9,295 nt of DNA, from NCBI GenBank assembly GCA_036821645.1, contig DAISJD010000124.1, positions 1-9,295 on the forward strand, in the 5' to 3' direction. Positions 1-7,004 of this stretch are shown piece after piece; the stretch's first letter is position 1, and each line of letters starts with the position of its first letter. The notes beneath the pieces are model-generated. The model was not told where the DNA came from. It saw only the letters and a list, made by a program, of their open reading frames with translations, and did not search any database. Source of the DNA: DAISJD01 sp036821645 (lineage in GTDB: Bacteria > Pseudomonadota > Alphaproteobacteria > ATCC43930 > CGMCC-115725). The position numbers were made by a program, and so were the translations under genes.

Positions 1-1040
1 CTATTGGCAAGGGCACCCCCATTGCCGCCCCCAGGTCCCCCTGCTGCTCCCGCTGCAATCGTTCCGTCCTGGGTTGCCGCCGCCGCTGCCGGATTGCCCG
101 CCAGAGAGGCCGCCCGGTTCCATAATTTGTCCAGATCCTCGCTCGCCATGTTCTGGCTGCTTTCGATCAATTGACTGCGTTGTTCTTGCAAGCGTTCAAG
201 GCGGCGCAACTGACTTTGAACGGCACTATGTTCGTCGGTATAGCGCGCGCGCGCCAAGGCCAATTCGCCCGAGGCTTGGACGATTTGTTGTTCCAATTGG
301 CCGATGATCGGATTGGACTGGGCAAGCCGCGTGCGCAGGCTTTGGGACGCGGCCTCGGCCCCGGCCAGTTCCGTCTTCTTGTTTTGCACCGTTTCGCGCA
401 ATTGGGTCAGGCGCTGGACGTTGCTGGCATGAAGTTCCGGCAATTGATCGGAATGGGCATTGCGGAAACTGGCCAACGCCCCCTCGGCTTGTTCGAGGAT
501 GGCCCGTTGCTGTTTGATTTTATCCTTGAGGAAGACTTGCGAATTTTGAACCGAACTCTGTCCCGGTGCCCGCACCGCATCGATGAAGCGCACGGCGGCG
601 GCCTGAAGGATTTCGCGCATTTTATCGTCGGATGAACTGCGCATGCGCAACTCGACCAGATCGCGCCCGGATAATTTGGCCGTGAGCGATTTGGCCAGCG
701 TCTGGACCAGATATTCCTTGTCCTTTTCAGGGGCATCGTCGGGCAGGAGTTTCAGACTCGTGATCACATCCAGCAGAATATGGCGGCTTTGCAGCAGGAT
801 CGACAAGCCGTCGATCCGGTCGACCAGATTGGTTTTGACCGCGATATCTTGCACCACGGGATTGTTTGAAATTTCCTGCACCAGAATGCTCATGCGGGAT
901 TCATAGATGCGGGGGGCGGTCAGCCAGACGAGGACGCTCAAGGCGGGTAAGACCAAAAAGGGCGCAAAAATCAAGTGACGCCGCCGCCAGATCGTGACCA
1001 ACAGCAATTGCAGGGTGGCTGTATCGAATTTAATGGGCAC
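1..1040 (-). CDS. Wzz/GumC-like polysaccharide chain-length determinant and export protein (partial, C-terminus beyond left edge)
   Basis: This reading frame is open from a GTG at 1040 to the left window edge (346 full codons), so the C-terminus is missing. Residues 23-42 form one hydrophobic membrane segment after an Arg-rich stretch (WRRRHL). They are followed by a Wzz-type periplasmic region (about 45-140, beginning RIYESRMSILVQE) and a long Gln/Glu/Leu/Arg-rich region predicted as coiled coil (about 165-290). This order is typical of the inner-membrane polysaccharide co-polymerase family, which sets chain length and couples Wzy polymerisation to export. The start is GTG because no ATG occurs before residue 50 and a GGAG sits 9 bases upstream. 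The gene overlaps the upstream lipoprotein gene by 11 bases. The last visible residues (about 318-346) are an Ala/Gly-rich low-complexity tract, unusual for the family. Whether a C-terminal tyrosine-kinase domain follows cannot be seen. The family call is firm; the exact subfamily is not. Confidence 0.85.
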   Translation of the reverse strand, partial: MPIKFDTATLQLLLVTIWRRRHLIFAPFLVLPALSVLVWLTAPRIYESRMSILVQEISNNPVVQDIAVKTNLVDRIDGLSILLQSRHILLDVITSLKLLPDDAPEKDKEYLVQTLAKSLTAKLSGRDLVELRMRSSSDDKMREILQAAAVRFIDAVRAPGQSSVQNSQVFLKDKIKQQRAILEQAEGALASFRNAHSDQLPELHASNVQRLTQLRETVQNKKTELAGAEAASQSLRTRLAQSNPIIGQLEQQIVQASGELALARARYTDEHSAVQSQLRRLERLQEQRSQLIESSQNMASEDLDKLWNRAASLAGNPAAAAATQDGTIAAGAAGGPGGGNGGALAN

Positions 1041-1641
1041 TTTCGGCCGCTCCAAATTCAAGCCGCGCCGTGTTGGGCGCGAGCGATTTATCGTAACGGG
1101 TGGTGGCGATCTTGAGGCCGGGCGGCAGGCGCTGGGCCAAGAGACGTGACCGCCGATTGGCGGTCACGGCTGAGGCAAGGGGGGTGGGCTCGTTCGACGG
1201 GCCGATGGTCACGGTCACGCTGCGCGGTTGCAGGGCCGCCTGTTCCAGGCCTGCAAGCTCGTTCGGGGGAATGTCGAGAATGCCGTTGGTTTCCGCAAGA
1301 TGCAGGGTGAGGGTTCGGGGGATGCCCGCCGTTGCGGCGGCGAGGCTGTTTTGGACGAAATCGCCTGGACTGCCCCCGCCGGACGGGCGTTGGGCCGCCG
1401 GACTGCGATCGCCCCGGGCGTTGGCCAGGATTTCATCGACCGTGGTTTTCTTTTCGAGACGGCTGTTGAATTCGGCTTCTTTTTGGATGGCGGCGCGGTC
1501 GGCGGCCGGCACCAGTTTCGCCGGATCGTCGCTACAGGCCGACAGCAGAAGCGCCATCCCCAACCCCACGCTCACGCCGACCGTGCGCAAAGGCGGCGGC
1601 GGGTTTGGAAACTGTATCGTATCAATCGTGAAATCACACAT
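1030..1641 (-). CDS. Putative outer-membrane lipoprotein with degenerate OmpA-like C-terminal half
   Basis: A 203-residue protein of unassigned family. A hydrophobic stretch (about 21-35) ends in the lipobox LLSAC with Cys36 as the predicted lipidated residue, so it should be a signal-peptidase-II lipoprotein. Residues 40-105 are polar and probably disordered, with a Gly/Ser/Pro-rich patch near 86-93. Residues about 109-197 have the layout of an OmpA-like periplasmic domain: a beta strand (RTLTLHLAE), a helix (PPNELAGLEQAAL), a strand (SVTVTIG), a helix with ANRRSRLLAQRL, and a final strand (TARLEFG). An Arg is kept near the position used by OmpA domains to bind peptidoglycan (163-164), but the usual Asp-containing HTD segment is replaced by IGPSNEPT, so binding may be lost. 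The ATG at 1641 has no clear Shine-Dalgarno, and the signal peptide has an unusually long n-region, so a later start is possible. It overlaps the Wzz/GumC-like gene by 11 bases, suggesting a partner role in polymer export (inference). Confidence 0.75.
   Translation of the reverse strand: MCDFTIDTIQFPNPPPPLRTVGVSVGLGMALLLSACSDDPAKLVPAADRAAIQKEAEFNSRLEKKTTVDEILANARGDRSPAAQRPSGGGSPGDFVQNSLAAATAGIPRTLTLHLAETNGILDIPPNELAGLEQAALQPRSVTVTIGPSNEPTPLASAVTANRRSRLLAQRLPPGLKIATTRYDKSLAPNTARLEFGAAESAH
1050..1053 (-). promoter_or_regulatory. Ribosome binding site for the Wzz/GumC-like gene (decides GTG start)
   Basis: The minus strand reads GGAG followed by 9 bases and then GTG at 1040. It lies inside the end of the upstream lipoprotein gene. 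It supports the GTG start, since the first in-frame ATG is about 50 codons further in and would remove the first membrane segment. Confidence 0.6.
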
Positions 1642-1699
1642 GCGAGAGACTCAAGATTGCCCGAAAGAAACGCAGATTGCAGCGCACCATAGCACAGTC

Positions 1700-1712
1700 T
1701 TAACCGTTAACC
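1700..1712. repeat. TTAACC direct repeat, 7-base period, possible regulator site
   Basis: The plus strand reads TTAACC at 1700-1705 and again at 1707-1712, separated by one G. In alphaproteobacteria TTAACC resembles one half of a CtrA box, but the canonical spacing is TTAA-N7-TTAAC and here the gap between TTAA units is three bases. It lies about 60-70 bases upstream of the lipoprotein start, a reasonable place for an operator. Function is a guess. Confidence 0.3.
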
Positions 1713-1731
1713 TATCGCCGTCGCAGCGATC

Positions 1732-1757
1732 GGCCCCCATCGATCGAATCCGGGGCC
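1732..1757 (-). terminator. GC-rich stem-loop after the glycosidase-like gene, possible weak terminator
   Basis: On the minus strand GGCCCC begins immediately after the TGA stop (1758-1760) and pairs with GGGGCC at 1732-1737. The loop is 14 bases and contains a CGATCG palindrome. There is no T-run after the stem, so it is not a standard intrinsic terminator. It could stabilise the 3' end of the message or act with Rho. The call rests on the stem alone. Confidence 0.25.
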
Positions 1758-4700
1758 TCATCGCGGCAAATTCCGCGCCAGTGCGATCAACGCCGCCCGC
1801 CATGCACCGGGATCGGCGGTAAACGCCTCGCCTGCACGCCAATGATCGGGCACGCGTTTTTGCAATTGCTGGCGCAGGGCGGCGGCGGCATCTTGGGTCT
1901 TTGCCATCCCGTCGAGCCAGCGCAACCAGCGAAAATCATCGATGCCACGCACCATCCGCAACAATTCCGCATCGAGATCTGGGACCGCAAGACAGGGTTC
2001 TTCGCTGACCGGCATCAACATCACGCTCGCCTCGCGGCCGATGGTCGGATCGAACGGATCGGCCACGGGATTGCGCCCATGCCATTGCAAATACCCGTCA
2101 GCCCCCGATCGCCAAAGAAAGAACCCGGCTGCCAGTTCCATATCGGGCATATTGTAGAGCCAGGGTTTGATCCCTTTGCCCTTGATCTGGCCCAACTCGC
2201 CCGCATCGATACCAAAACCGTTATTCAACAACACCATATCGAAGAGCGGCAAAAGTTCCCGGTCGCGCACATGATTGAGATGACCGGCGATTTTGGCGCG
2301 CGGCATAGCGCCATGTAAAATGCCTTGCAATTTGCGAAGATCTTCGGGTTGCGAGCCGGGGTTGCCCGGTTCGTCGGCAATCGACCAATAAGGGGGCTCA
2401 ATGCCCTTGAGATCGATGGCATGACCCACGGCGGCCAAGGGATCCGCCAATCCATCCACGCCGACCGCCTGAACGAGGCGCGGGATGGAGGAATAGGCCA
2501 GGACCCCTTGGGTGAAGCCCGCATCGCGCACCAGGGCCATTTGATCGGCGTAGCGCCGCGCATTGCCCGCAACCGGCGTCGTCAGGCTGGCAGAAAGCCC
2601 GGTCAGGCCCAAGCGTGATAAATACGAAAGATCGCATTGGGTGGCGCGATCGCGATCGGCATCCTTGATGGCGAACCACTCGAACCAGGGCGGATCTTCC
2701 ATATAGATGCCGATGGGTCGATCCGGGTCGGGGAGAGTTACGGGCAGGACCTCGATCTCGAACGGCGTGCGGACCGTCTCGCCATCGGCGGTCACGGTGA
2801 CGGCTCCGGTATAGAGACCCGGTGCCGCCGTCTTCGAGACGGGGATCATCAAATTGAAGCGGCGGGGCAGGGAGGCGACGAGCCGCAGCGCGCCAAGATC
2901 GCCGCGCAGATAATCCGGGGCGAGGCCCAAAAAGGCGCTGGCCGGGTCGCGGCGCGTATAGGTCCATTGTCCCCATCGCAACTCGACCGGTAAGGTTTTG
3001 CCGCCGAGGGTCGGGTTCTCCACCGTGACGATGGTTTTTTTGGCATCCTTGGCGGCAAGGGCGAAGAAATCGACGAAGCCAGTACCGCCTTGGGCGACGA
3101 GGGCAGGGGCCGGTTTTTGGGGGCTGGGCCGCCAGCCCGGATTTTGCGGGCTCAAGGCGGGATATTGCGCAAGGGCCAACGGCCCCTGGTACGGCGGCGA
3201 TGGCGGATAGGGGGCGACGGGCCAGCGTTCGAGAAACCGTTCGCGCCGGGCCTGCTGCACCGTTTCGAGCGCCTCGTGGCTGCCGGTCGGTTCGACGAGG
3301 ACGGCGGCGAGGTAGCTTGCCTCCAGGCTGTCGCCGTTTTGTTCGATGACGAGCCTGCCGTCCGTCACCTTGATCTCTGCCGCGACGAGCCCGCCCCGGC
3401 GGCGTCCGAACACGGCCCAAGGATCGCCGTCGGCAATAGCTTCGCGGTTTCGTCCGGCAAAATAGACTTCGTGCAGCCATTGTTCCGGGCGATATTGGTA
3501 TCCGGCGACGGTTTGGCCGTTGATCTTGATCTGACGTTTCAATTCATGGGGCAGATATTCCCATTCGCCGACATCGTCAGTCCAGAGGGTGACATTCCAG
3601 GTGCCGTTTGCCAGCGGAACGGTAAAGCGTTCGATCCCTTTGATGCCGCTTGCGATCAACGGGTCGGCCCCTGGGCGATTGAGGGCGATCTGATTGGGGC
3701 CGGAGAGCCGTTTATCCCCCGGCTTGATCGCCTCGAAGCCGGCCATGACTGCTACGCCGGGCGGACCGAATTTCCAGCCCATGGCAAGGCCCGGCAGGGC
3801 AAAGCCCCGTTCGGCGGTAACACTGGCTATGCGCAAGGCCTGTTTGTCGTCGGCCGCGAACAGGATCATCCGGCGTATGTCGCCAAGATCGAGGGGGCGG
3901 CCCGAGGGGGTTTTCCATTGGCCGACCGAAAGGCGCAGGCGGAAGGGGCCGGCGGGCACGACCCGTTCATCGCCGAGACGGGTCGCATAATCGTGGGATT
4001 GACCGTCATCGACCCGGATGACCATCAAAGCCGGGACCCCGGATGGGTTTTCCCCGGTGATGGTGATTTCTTGGGCCGCATCCAGTTTGAGCGGTGGGGT
4101 GAAACTATGATCGACCTTACCGCTTCCCGACAAGGGCAGTTTGCCGGTAAAGCCGGTCCCGGCGGCAAGGCCCGTTTGGGGGGCTGCGGGGATTGGCGAT
4201 GGTGATGTCGATGGTGCTGAGGCCGTTGGTGCCGAGGCAAGGGGGGCCGGTTGACCGACGGTCGGGGCCGTGCCCGCCTTCGGCACCTCACCACCGGGGG
4301 GGACAATCGCAGTCACCGTGATCAGGAGGCCGCTATTGTCGGGGGTGAAGAGATAGGCCCGTTCGAGGGCGCCAAGATCGAGGGCGCGTCCGGCCTCGGT
4401 TTTGACGGCTTTGAGCGGGATGCGCCATTGAAACGGCCCTGGTTCTATCGTTTTTTCCTGATTGAACCGGGTCGCATAGGAACTGGATTGCCGATCGTCG
4501 AGGCGCAGGATGAGGGTGCGGGGCTTGTCGGTCGGATTCTCGCCGACCACGATTAACTCGTGGGCGGGATTGACGGGGATTGGATTTGTGAAGTCCGCTT
4601 CGATCGGGGTCTCGCCGCCGAGGGGCAAGATCAAAGGACCTTGTCCTGCGATCGGCGGCTTTGCAGGGGGTGCTGATGGGATGGGGATCCCCGTGAGCAC

Positions 4701-5108
4701 CACGCTGCTGATGGTAAACGGGCTCCCATCGGCCGAAAAGACGATAAGGCGGCGGATATCGCCGGTTTGCAAAGCCCGACCCGAGGGGGTTTTGAGCGCA
4801 CTTGCCGGAAGGGACAAGCGAAACGGCCCGACCGGGATCACCCGTTCGTCATTGACCCGCGATGCATAATCGCGCGATTGCTCATCATCGACCCGAACGA
4901 TCAGGGTGCCGATCTTGCCGCTTTCGTTCGTCCCGCTAACCTCGATCGCGCCGTCCGTGGCAAGGACGAGCGGCGGGGTGAATTCCTGTTCCTGCGGGGT
5001 TGGACCCCGAAGGGTCAGGGGGGCAGCGCAAAGCGGGGCGGCACAGACGGCGATCAGCACAGAACCGCACAGGGCCAAAATTGCGAGCGGGCGACGCAAA
5101 CGGGTCAT
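1758..5108 (-). CDS. Secreted multidomain glycoside-hydrolase-like protein (three tandem beta domains, malectin-like domain, DUF4091-like catalytic region)
   Basis: A 1116-residue exported protein. The start at 5108 is chosen because it has an AAGGA 10 bases upstream, overlaps the preceding stop as ATGA, and begins with a clear Sec signal peptide (MTRLRR plus a hydrophobic core, likely cleaved near residue 29). Longer starts add only Arg-rich out-of-frame sequence. Domain order: three copies of an approximately 110-residue beta-rich module (31-140, 158-270, 322-434) joined by Pro/Ala/Ser linkers; a malectin/galactose-binding-like domain (about 442-607, with NGTWNVTLWTDDVGEWEY); a Pro-rich linker (630-668); a beta-sandwich with PGLYTGAVTVTADG (about 676-795); and a probable TIM-barrel (797-1069). 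The barrel carries WSIADEPGNP, with Glu913 a candidate catalytic acid, then GADGYLQWHGR and a C-terminal RGIDDFRWL motif as in DUF4091 glycosidase-like proteins. Its place at the end of a Wzx/Wzy operon suggests it trims or remodels the exported polymer, as PslG-type hydrolases do elsewhere. Substrate and activity are unknown. Confidence 0.82.
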   Translation of the reverse strand: MTRLRRPLAILALCGSVLIAVCAAPLCAAPLTLRGPTPQEQEFTPPLVLATDGAIEVSGTNESGKIGTLIVRVDDEQSRDYASRVNDERVIPVGPFRLSLPASALKTPSGRALQTGDIRRLIVFSADGSPFTISSVVLTGIPIPSAPPAKPPIAGQGPLILPLGGETPIEADFTNPIPVNPAHELIVVGENPTDKPRTLILRLDDRQSSSYATRFNQEKTIEPGPFQWRIPLKAVKTEAGRALDLGALERAYLFTPDNSGLLITVTAIVPPGGEVPKAGTAPTVGQPAPLASAPTASAPSTSPSPIPAAPQTGLAAGTGFTGKLPLSGSGKVDHSFTPPLKLDAAQEITITGENPSGVPALMVIRVDDGQSHDYATRLGDERVVPAGPFRLRLSVGQWKTPSGRPLDLGDIRRMILFAADDKQALRIASVTAERGFALPGLAMGWKFGPPGVAVMAGFEAIKPGDKRLSGPNQIALNRPGADPLIASGIKGIERFTVPLANGTWNVTLWTDDVGEWEYLPHELKRQIKINGQTVAGYQYRPEQWLHEVYFAGRNREAIADGDPWAVFGRRRGGLVAAEIKVTDGRLVIEQNGDSLEASYLAAVLVEPTGSHEALETVQQARRERFLERWPVAPYPPSPPYQGPLALAQYPALSPQNPGWRPSPQKPAPALVAQGGTGFVDFFALAAKDAKKTIVTVENPTLGGKTLPVELRWGQWTYTRRDPASAFLGLAPDYLRGDLGALRLVASLPRRFNLMIPVSKTAAPGLYTGAVTVTADGETVRTPFEIEVLPVTLPDPDRPIGIYMEDPPWFEWFAIKDADRDRATQCDLSYLSRLGLTGLSASLTTPVAGNARRYADQMALVRDAGFTQGVLAYSSIPRLVQAVGVDGLADPLAAVGHAIDLKGIEPPYWSIADEPGNPGSQPEDLRKLQGILHGAMPRAKIAGHLNHVRDRELLPLFDMVLLNNGFGIDAGELGQIKGKGIKPWLYNMPDMELAAGFFLWRSGADGYLQWHGRNPVADPFDPTIGREASVMLMPVSEEPCLAVPDLDAELLRMVRGIDDFRWLRWLDGMAKTQDAAAALRQQLQKRVPDHWRAGEAFTADPGAWRAALIALARNLPR
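3807..4145 (-). repeat. Encoded domain repeat 3 of 3
   Basis: This covers residues 322-434. It has FTPPL, IRVDDGQSHDYATR, ERVVPAGPFRL, KTPSGRPLDLG and DIRRMILFAAD, nearly the same motif string as copy 1. It leads straight into the malectin-like domain (GWKFGPPGV). Confidence 0.8.
4299..4637 (-). repeat. Encoded domain repeat 2 of 3 (most diverged copy)
   Basis: This covers residues 158-270. It keeps LRLDDRQSSSYATR, GPFQWRIP, KTEAGRALDLG and the aromatic strand YLFTPD, but replaces FTPPL with FTNPI and the IRR motif with LERAY. It is followed by a roughly 50-residue Pro/Ala/Ser/Thr linker before copy 3. Confidence 0.8.
4689..5018 (-). repeat. Encoded domain repeat 1 of 3
   Basis: This covers residues 31-140 of the glycosidase-like protein. 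Signature elements are FTPPL, VRVDDEQSRDYASR, ERVIPVGPFRL, KTPSGRAL and GDIRRLIVF. It matches copy 3 closely by eye and copy 2 more loosely. The pattern suggests a carbohydrate-binding or adhesive beta-sandwich; no named family is assigned. Confidence 0.8.
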
Positions 5109-6256
5109 AGGCGATCGATCCTTTCTGCGGCGTCGGCGGCGCGCGCTTCCCATGTTTCCTGGGCGACGCAGGTCCGGCGGGCCAGTTTTGCACCCTCGTC
5201 GGCTTCCGCCTCTGCTTTGCGCAGGGCCACGACCCAATCGTCAGGGGTGGTGGCGATGGTAACATGGGCGCGGTACGGGGCAAGGGCCGGAAAATCCACC
5301 GTCACAATGGGACGGCCTGCCGCCAGATATTCGCGCAATTTCAAGGGATTGCTGGCCCGGATCTGGGCATTGTCGACAAAGGGCAGCAAGGCTGCGGTCC
5401 AATGTTGGGCATAGCGCGGCAGGCTCGCATGCGGCCGTGTGCCCAAAAATCGGATATTCGGGCAGGCCGCGAGGCGATCGACCGGCACCAGGACCGGCCC
5501 GATCAGAAGAAAGGTCCAATCCGGCAGGCTTCGGGCCAATTGGGCGTAGAGATCCTGGTCGAACCAGGCCGAAATGCTGCCGTAAAAACCCGCGACCGGG
5601 CCTTGAGGCAGATCGTCTGCCGGTTCGGCCGGTCGGGAAAACAGGGCGATATCGGCCCCATGGGGCAGGAGACTGGTCTTGGCCGGGGGGAATTTTGCGG
5701 CAAGGGCGGGACTGGCCGCGAAGATATGGGCGGCATGGGCGGCAAGTCTCGCCTCGCAGGCCAAAACCGGGGCGTGGTCGACCCCGGTGAGGGCCCCGAA
5801 ATCGTCGCCGCAATAATAGACGAAGGCCCGTTCGCCCAAATGTCCGGCATAGTCGATGGCGGTGGGCAAGGCCGCCCAAACGACAGGATCTACGATGCCG
5901 AGGCGGTTGGCCGCCCGGTGGATGCGGGGGACGAAGATCAGGCGATTGACCCAGGCGGCCAGACGATTGCCGGGCCAGGGAATGACGAGCGGGGCGAGAA
6001 TGGTCAGGCCGGGTGGATCCTGGCTCTCGTCCGGTACCAGTGCTGTATCCGGGGCACGGCGACGCCTGCCGATCACGGCGGCGGCGACTTTTGCCAAGGC
6101 GCGGGCAAAATCGCGCGCCGAAAGACGCGGACGGCGCAGGCCGATGGAATTGATGTAGAGAACCCGCCGGTTTTGGGCCAGCCGTTTGACGAGATGTTGG
6201 GTGCTGCTCGGATGGCGGCCCCAATCTTCGCCGAAGACGATGAGATCAGGGGGCAT
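5105..6256 (-). CDS. GT-B fold glycosyltransferase (group 1/GT4-like, TuaH-like)
   Basis: A 383-residue cytoplasmic glycosyltransferase that probably adds one sugar from a nucleotide donor to the lipid-linked repeat unit. The N-terminus (PDLIVFGEDWGRHPSSTQHL) resembles the opening of TuaH-type enzymes, which start with a short strand followed by a W...R...Q.L motif. Later features are YYCGDD (147-152), LLPHGAD (about 196), a second Rossmann half starting GFYGSISAWFD (about 223), FLGTRPHASLPRYAQHW (about 270) and the donor-binding segment SNPLKLREYLAAGRPIV (302-318), where Glu309 fits the conserved GT4 glutamate. The start at 6256 is chosen to match this N-terminus; the frame stays open to 6565, and ATG at 6268 is an alternative. 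Neither has a strong Shine-Dalgarno. It overlaps the acyltransferase gene by 11 bases and the glycosidase-like gene by 4. Sugar specificity cannot be read from the sequence. Confidence 0.82.
   Translation of the reverse strand: MPPDLIVFGEDWGRHPSSTQHLVKRLAQNRRVLYINSIGLRRPRLSARDFARALAKVAAAVIGRRRRAPDTALVPDESQDPPGLTILAPLVIPWPGNRLAAWVNRLIFVPRIHRAANRLGIVDPVVWAALPTAIDYAGHLGERAFVYYCGDDFGALTGVDHAPVLACEARLAAHAAHIFAASPALAAKFPPAKTSLLPHGADIALFSRPAEPADDLPQGPVAGFYGSISAWFDQDLYAQLARSLPDWTFLLIGPVLVPVDRLAACPNIRFLGTRPHASLPRYAQHWTAALLPFVDNAQIRASNPLKLREYLAAGRPIVTVDFPALAPYRAHVTIATTPDDWVVALRKAEAEADEGAKLARRTCVAQETWEARAADAAERIDRL
5119..5123 (-). promoter_or_regulatory. Ribosome binding site for the glycosidase-like gene
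   Basis: The minus strand reads AAGGA, 10 bases before the ATG at 5108 and inside the end of the glycosyltransferase gene. Together with the ATGA stop-start overlap and the signal peptide, it fixes the start well downstream of the longest open frame (5237). Confidence 0.6.
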
Positions 6257-7004
6257 GGCGGGCGGCATCGATCGCAGGGTCGCTTCGGCGGGTGGGGAGC
6301 GGTTTGATGACTTTGGCCGGCACGCCCCCCGCCAGGACGAAGGGGGGCAGGTCGTGGGTGACGACGGATCCGGCGGCGACGATGGTGCCGCGCCCGATCG
6401 TGACCCCGGCCATGACACTGACCCCGGTTGCGAGCCAGACATGGTCTTCGAGAACGATATCCCCGATTTGATCGTCCCGGTCTGGCAAGCCCGCCGCCCG
6501 ATCCTGGGCATCGATCGGATGACCCGGATATCCGGCCAGAAAAGCCCGTCCCGCAATGCGCACATGATCGCCGATGATCACGCGGGTGCCGACGGCAATG
6601 GTGGTTTGCCAGCCGATATCGACATTGCAACCGACCGTCAGGTGCGGGTCGGGGCTGCTCGATCGGCCGGAAAAAGTCGATTGGGCGGAAACCCGACAAT
6701 CGGGGCCGAAACTGAGGCGCAAGCGTCCCAAAACCAAAGGCATGCCGCCATAGAGATAGAGATTGCGCGCCGGATGGGCAAGACGGGTCTGGAACATCGG
6801 CGTCCAGTAGAGACTGCGCAAGGCCGTTTGAGAGAGCCCTAAAACCACACGATGCAGGCGATAAAGCGCCGCATGCAAGATGGGGATCGGCGGCATGCTG
6901 CCGCCGCGCAGGGCCTTGGCCGTGCGCCAGACGCGGCGCGCCAAGGGCGATTTGCCGGCCTTAGCCCAGCTTTTGATGTCGGCAAGGGTCGGGCGGACCA
7001 TCAT
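6246..7004 (-). CDS. Hexapeptide-repeat (left-handed beta-helix) acyltransferase, probable sugar O-acetyltransferase
   Basis: A 252-residue protein with an N-terminal helical part (1-80) and two blocks of hexapeptide repeats (about 122-158 and 181-234). The second block ends in GTIVAAGSVVTHDLPPFVLAGGVPAKVIK, listed here only by its key elements: the AAGSVV turn and the GVPAKVI closing motif. This is the hallmark of the WcaF/LacA/CysE-like acyltransferases, which form trimers and move acetyl groups from acetyl-CoA. A loop with GYPGHPID interrupts the helix (about 158-165), and its His162 is a candidate active-site residue. In this operon the likely acceptor is a sugar of the repeat unit. The ATG at 7004 overlaps the polymerase stop as ATGA. 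The next ATG at 7001 is better spaced from the AGGG upstream, so the true start may be one codon later. The open frame upstream to 7187 is not used because it overlaps the polymerase gene. Confidence 0.85.
   Translation of the reverse strand: MMVRPTLADIKSWAKAGKSPLARRVWRTAKALRGGSMPPIPILHAALYRLHRVVLGLSQTALRSLYWTPMFQTRLAHPARNLYLYGGMPLVLGRLRLSFGPDCRVSAQSTFSGRSSSPDPHLTVGCNVDIGWQTTIAVGTRVIIGDHVRIAGRAFLAGYPGHPIDAQDRAAGLPDRDDQIGDIVLEDHVWLATGVSVMAGVTIGRGTIVAAGSVVTHDLPPFVLAGGVPAKVIKPLPTRRSDPAIDAARHAP

Larger units (their letters stand above)
1642..1757 (-). other. Intergenic region between the two gene blocks
   Basis: This 116-base gap is the only true intergenic space in the window, since every other junction overlaps. 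It probably holds the 3' end signals of the glycosidase-like gene and a promoter for the lipoprotein-Wzz pair. I see a GC-rich stem-loop directly after the stop codon and a TTAACC direct repeat, but no convincing -35/-10 pair with normal spacing. TATGGT on the minus strand near 1685-1690 is a weak -10 candidate. Confidence 0.5.

Noticed and set aside
1728..1746. CGATCG palindromes as a mobile-element end or attachment site
   Set aside because: CGATCG recurs within coding sequence elsewhere in the window, and there are no flanking repeats or integrase or transposase genes.
1100..1822. Open frame of 240 codons on the plus strand
   Set aside because: It runs antisense across the lipoprotein gene and the intergenic gap; the lipobox and overlap evidence favour the minus-strand gene.
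2398..3480. Open frame of 360 codons on the minus strand
   Set aside because: It is another frame inside the glycosidase-like gene, very Arg/Pro-rich and without motifs.
3090..4205. Open frame of 371 codons on the plus strand
   Set aside because: It lies wholly antisense to the glycosidase-like gene, whose minus-strand frame has a signal peptide, repeats and domain motifs. The plus-strand translation has no recognisable motif and is typical of GC-rich antisense shadow frames.
5109..5237. Longer N-terminus for the glycosidase-like protein
   Set aside because: The extra 43 residues are Arg-rich, overlap the glycosyltransferase gene and would bury the signal peptide; the start at 5108 has a Shine-Dalgarno and an ATGA overlap.
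5264..6307. Open frame of 347 codons on the plus strand
   Set aside because: It is antisense to the glycosyltransferase gene; its translation is Gly/Arg/Gln-rich with no domain pattern.
6257..6565. Longer N-terminus for the glycosyltransferase
   Set aside because: It would overlap the acyltransferase gene by about 300 bases and adds Ser/Pro/Arg-rich sequence before the family-typical start.
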